Positions 5,059 through 6,736 of a stretch of DNA of 6,736 nt are shown piece by piece. Positions within the stretch are counted from its first letter, which is position 1. Every line of letters begins with the position of its first letter. The position numbers were made by a program, and so were the translations under genes. The notes under the pieces were generated by a model, which was not told where the DNA came from, ran no database searches, and saw nothing but the letters and a program-made list of their open reading frames with translations. Location of the stretch: contig JAAKFW010000083.1 in assembly GCA_011064905.1 (NCBI GenBank), positions 1-6,736 of the forward strand. The letters run 5' to 3'. Source of the stretch: Candidatus Anoxychlamydiales bacterium (GTDB lineage: Bacteria > Chlamydiota > Chlamydiia > Chlamydiales > SM23-39).

Positions 5059-6736
5059 AAAGTTTTTTTGCTTATAGAATTTTTTTTATTATTGCAATTT
5101 TAGTGATTTTGCCACTAATTATATATGTATCTATATTATATAGATCTGAATATAAAGAGCAAAAACAAGATCTTTTAATCACTTTGAGTTTGCTTGCCAA
5201 TCAGATCTCTAAAAATATAGAAGATAATCTTTCATTTAAAAATGAAATCTTAGGTTTTGCTATGAAGGAGGTAAATCTTCATGGGCAAAATATAAATAGA
5301 TATTTTGAAAAAATAGCGAATGAGTTCACTCTTCAAGATCTTATTTATTTGGATTTCTCTCAAAACAATCTCTTTTTAATGAACTCAACTAAACAAAATT
5401 TAATAGGAAAAAATCTCAATAATTTAAAAAATATTTTAAATCAAAAAAATGCTCTTTTCTCAACAAATCAATTAAACTGCAAAAATTGCATCTATTTTAG
5501 TAAAACAATTTATCAAAATAATATTCCAAAAGGCGCGTACGTTCTTTCCTTTTTTAAAGATGATCTAATATTTGATCTTCCAAACGATAAATATTTTAAA
5601 AATGTAGAGATGGAAATTTTAGATAGCTCAAAAAATATTGTTTTATCTAATGAAAACACTAATCAAACGATGAATCAATTAATAGCTAGAAAGGATCTGA
5701 AAAAACTGAACTTAGAGTTGATTTTAAGCTTAGATCACAAGTATTTAAAAACTTTTCATCAACAAAATTTTATTTTTAAGCATATTTTTATTTTGAGTAT
5801 TGTCTTTGTAATTTTATTTATTTTAACTTGGATTCTTATCTCATTTATCTCAAAACCCATAAAAAAACTTCTTTTTACTATGAAGCAGATTAAAGATGGA
5901 AATTTAAATGAGCGTTATAAAAAACAAAAATTTGGTTTTGAAATAAATTACATTGGTAATTTTTTTAATAATACTATGGATTCTTTAATAGCTAAGCAAC
6001 GTGAGATTGAAAAAGAAAAAACAGAAAAACAAAGATATATACAAGAGTTAGAAATCGCAGAAGATATTCAAATAAGTCTGCTTCCTCAAAAATCACTCGA
6101 TGTTAAAGATGTAGATATCTCTTTTGGAAATCTTTTCGCAAAAGAGGTAGGTGGAGATTTTTATGACTTTTTTTTAAAAGATGGGAAAATATTTTTTGTA
6201 ATAGTAGACATTGCAACTAAAGGAATTTTAGCTTGTCTATATGCTCTTAATTTAAGAAGCATCATTCGATCATATGCTTTAACTTTTGATAATTTAGATG
6301 AGATTATCATAAAAACTAATAATTTATTTTATAAAGACGCCAAAGAAAAAAGCATGTTTGCAACAGTTTTTTTTGGGATATATGATATCAAATCTAAAAA
6401 CTTGAAATATTCCAATCAAGGTCATATGAGTGCAATCTTAAGAAAAGAAGACTCAACTATAACAGAGCTTACAACTAGGGGTATAGCTCTTGGTGTTCAA
6501 GAGATGGAAAAAGTATATATCAATGAAATTACGTTGCAAAAAAACGATATTTTATTTTTATATACCGATGGAATCGTAGAAGCTATCGATAAAAACAATA
6601 AGTTTTTTGGTAAAGAAAATTTAGTAAATCTTATAAAAGATACAAAAGATTTAAAAGCACCTCAGATAATAGAGAATCTTTTTGCAAAATTAGAAGAGTA
6701 TTCTAAAGATGCTGATCAGTACGATGATATGACTGC
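5025..6736 (+). CDS. rsbU: RsbU-type membrane PP2C phosphatase with HAMP domain, 3' end missing
   Basis: Predicted serine/threonine phosphatase of a partner-switching pathway: the family removes phosphate from an RsbV-type anti-anti-sigma factor, which then sequesters an RsbW kinase/anti-sigma. 570 residues are visible. Order: membrane segment (about 19-39), extracytoplasmic sensor region (about 40-250), second membrane segment (about 254-275), HAMP linker (about 276-325, SKPIKKLL start), coiled coil (about 327-350), PP2C/SpoIIE domain (about 345 to the edge). Catalytic motifs: EDIQISLLPQ (346-355), GGDFYD (376-381) with metal ligand Asp378, VDIATKG (394-400) with Asp395, QGHM (465-468), YTDG (513-516) and DDMT (567-570). 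The family normally ends about ten residues later, so little is missing. VDIATKG departs from the usual GDVSGKG. The sensor region holds one CKNC pair (Cys152, Cys155). An in-frame stop lies at 5007-5009 and the next Met is about 80 residues in, which fixes the start, yet no Shine-Dalgarno precedes it. The C. trachomatis homologue is reported to sense alpha-ketoglutarate; the ligand here is unknown. Confidence 0.9.
   Translation, partial: MNLSQSKTKNIKSFFAYRIFFIIAILVILPLIIYVSILYRSEYKEQKQDLLITLSLLANQISKNIEDNLSFKNEILGFAMKEVNLHGQNINRYFEKIANEFTLQDLIYLDFSQNNLFLMNSTKQNLIGKNLNNLKNILNQKNALFSTNQLNCKNCIYFSKTIYQNNIPKGAYVLSFFKDDLIFDLPNDKYFKNVEMEILDSSKNIVLSNENTNQTMNQLIARKDLKKLNLELILSLDHKYLKTFHQQNFIFKHIFILSIVFVILFILTWILISFISKPIKKLLFTMKQIKDGNLNERYKKQKFGFEINYIGNFFNNTMDSLIAKQREIEKEKTEKQRYIQELEIAEDIQISLLPQKSLDVKDVDISFGNLFAKEVGGDFYDFFLKDGKIFFVIVDIATKGILACLYALNLRSIIRSYALTFDNLDEIIIKTNNLFYKDAKEKSMFATVFFGIYDIKSKNLKYSNQGHMSAILRKEDSTITELTTRGIALGVQEMEKVYINEITLQKNDILFLYTDGIVEAIDKNNKFFGKENLVNLIKDTKDLKAPQIIENLFAKLEEYSKDADQYDDMT

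Overview
This is an AT-rich window (roughly one third G+C by eye) from a bacterium with short intergenic gaps, most simply read as a member of the Chlamydiota, probably an environmental or Rhabdochlamydia/Parachlamydia-like lineage. The main argument is the pairing of enolase with a membrane-bound RsbU-type PP2C phosphatase. From memory, eno and rsbU are also near neighbours in Chlamydia (CT587/CT588 in C. trachomatis). The assignment is an inference; no rRNA or marker search could be run.

Left region (1-1867, + strand): three proteins I do not recognise. The first is cut by the left edge, is highly charged and ends in a single C-terminal membrane segment. The second (226 aa) and third (216 aa) are divergent paralogues: they align without gaps over 36 residues (15 identities) and again over a 15-residue block. 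The first may share one short helix with them. This looks like a lineage-specific tandem family. A weak AT-rich hairpin and a possible promoter lie in the 118-bp gap between the second and third genes.

Centre (1870-5007, - strand): a compact three-gene operon reading leftwards: a TrmH/SpoU-family RNA 2'-O-methyltransferase, the ribosome-assembly GTPase RsgA, and enolase (eno). The first two are 5 bp apart and the last two overlap by 8 bp, so translational coupling is likely. It joins two ribosome-maturation functions to glycolysis. The operon converges with the third left-hand gene with only 2 bp between stop codons. A terminator-like hairpin with a T tract for the left-hand gene lies inside the end of eno, on the opposite strand.

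Right region (5025-6736, + strand): rsbU, diverging from the operon with 17 bp between start codons and running off the right edge just after its last catalytic motif. It encodes two membrane segments flanking an extracytoplasmic sensor region with a lone CxxC pair, a HAMP linker, a coiled coil and a PP2C domain. By family knowledge it would dephosphorylate an RsbV-type anti-anti-sigma factor and so tune sigma-factor activity to an external or periplasmic signal. The most notable items are the orphan paralogue family, the CxxC in the RsbU sensor, and the use of neighbouring coding sequence for transcription signals. I found no mobile element, CRISPR array, tRNA or rRNA.
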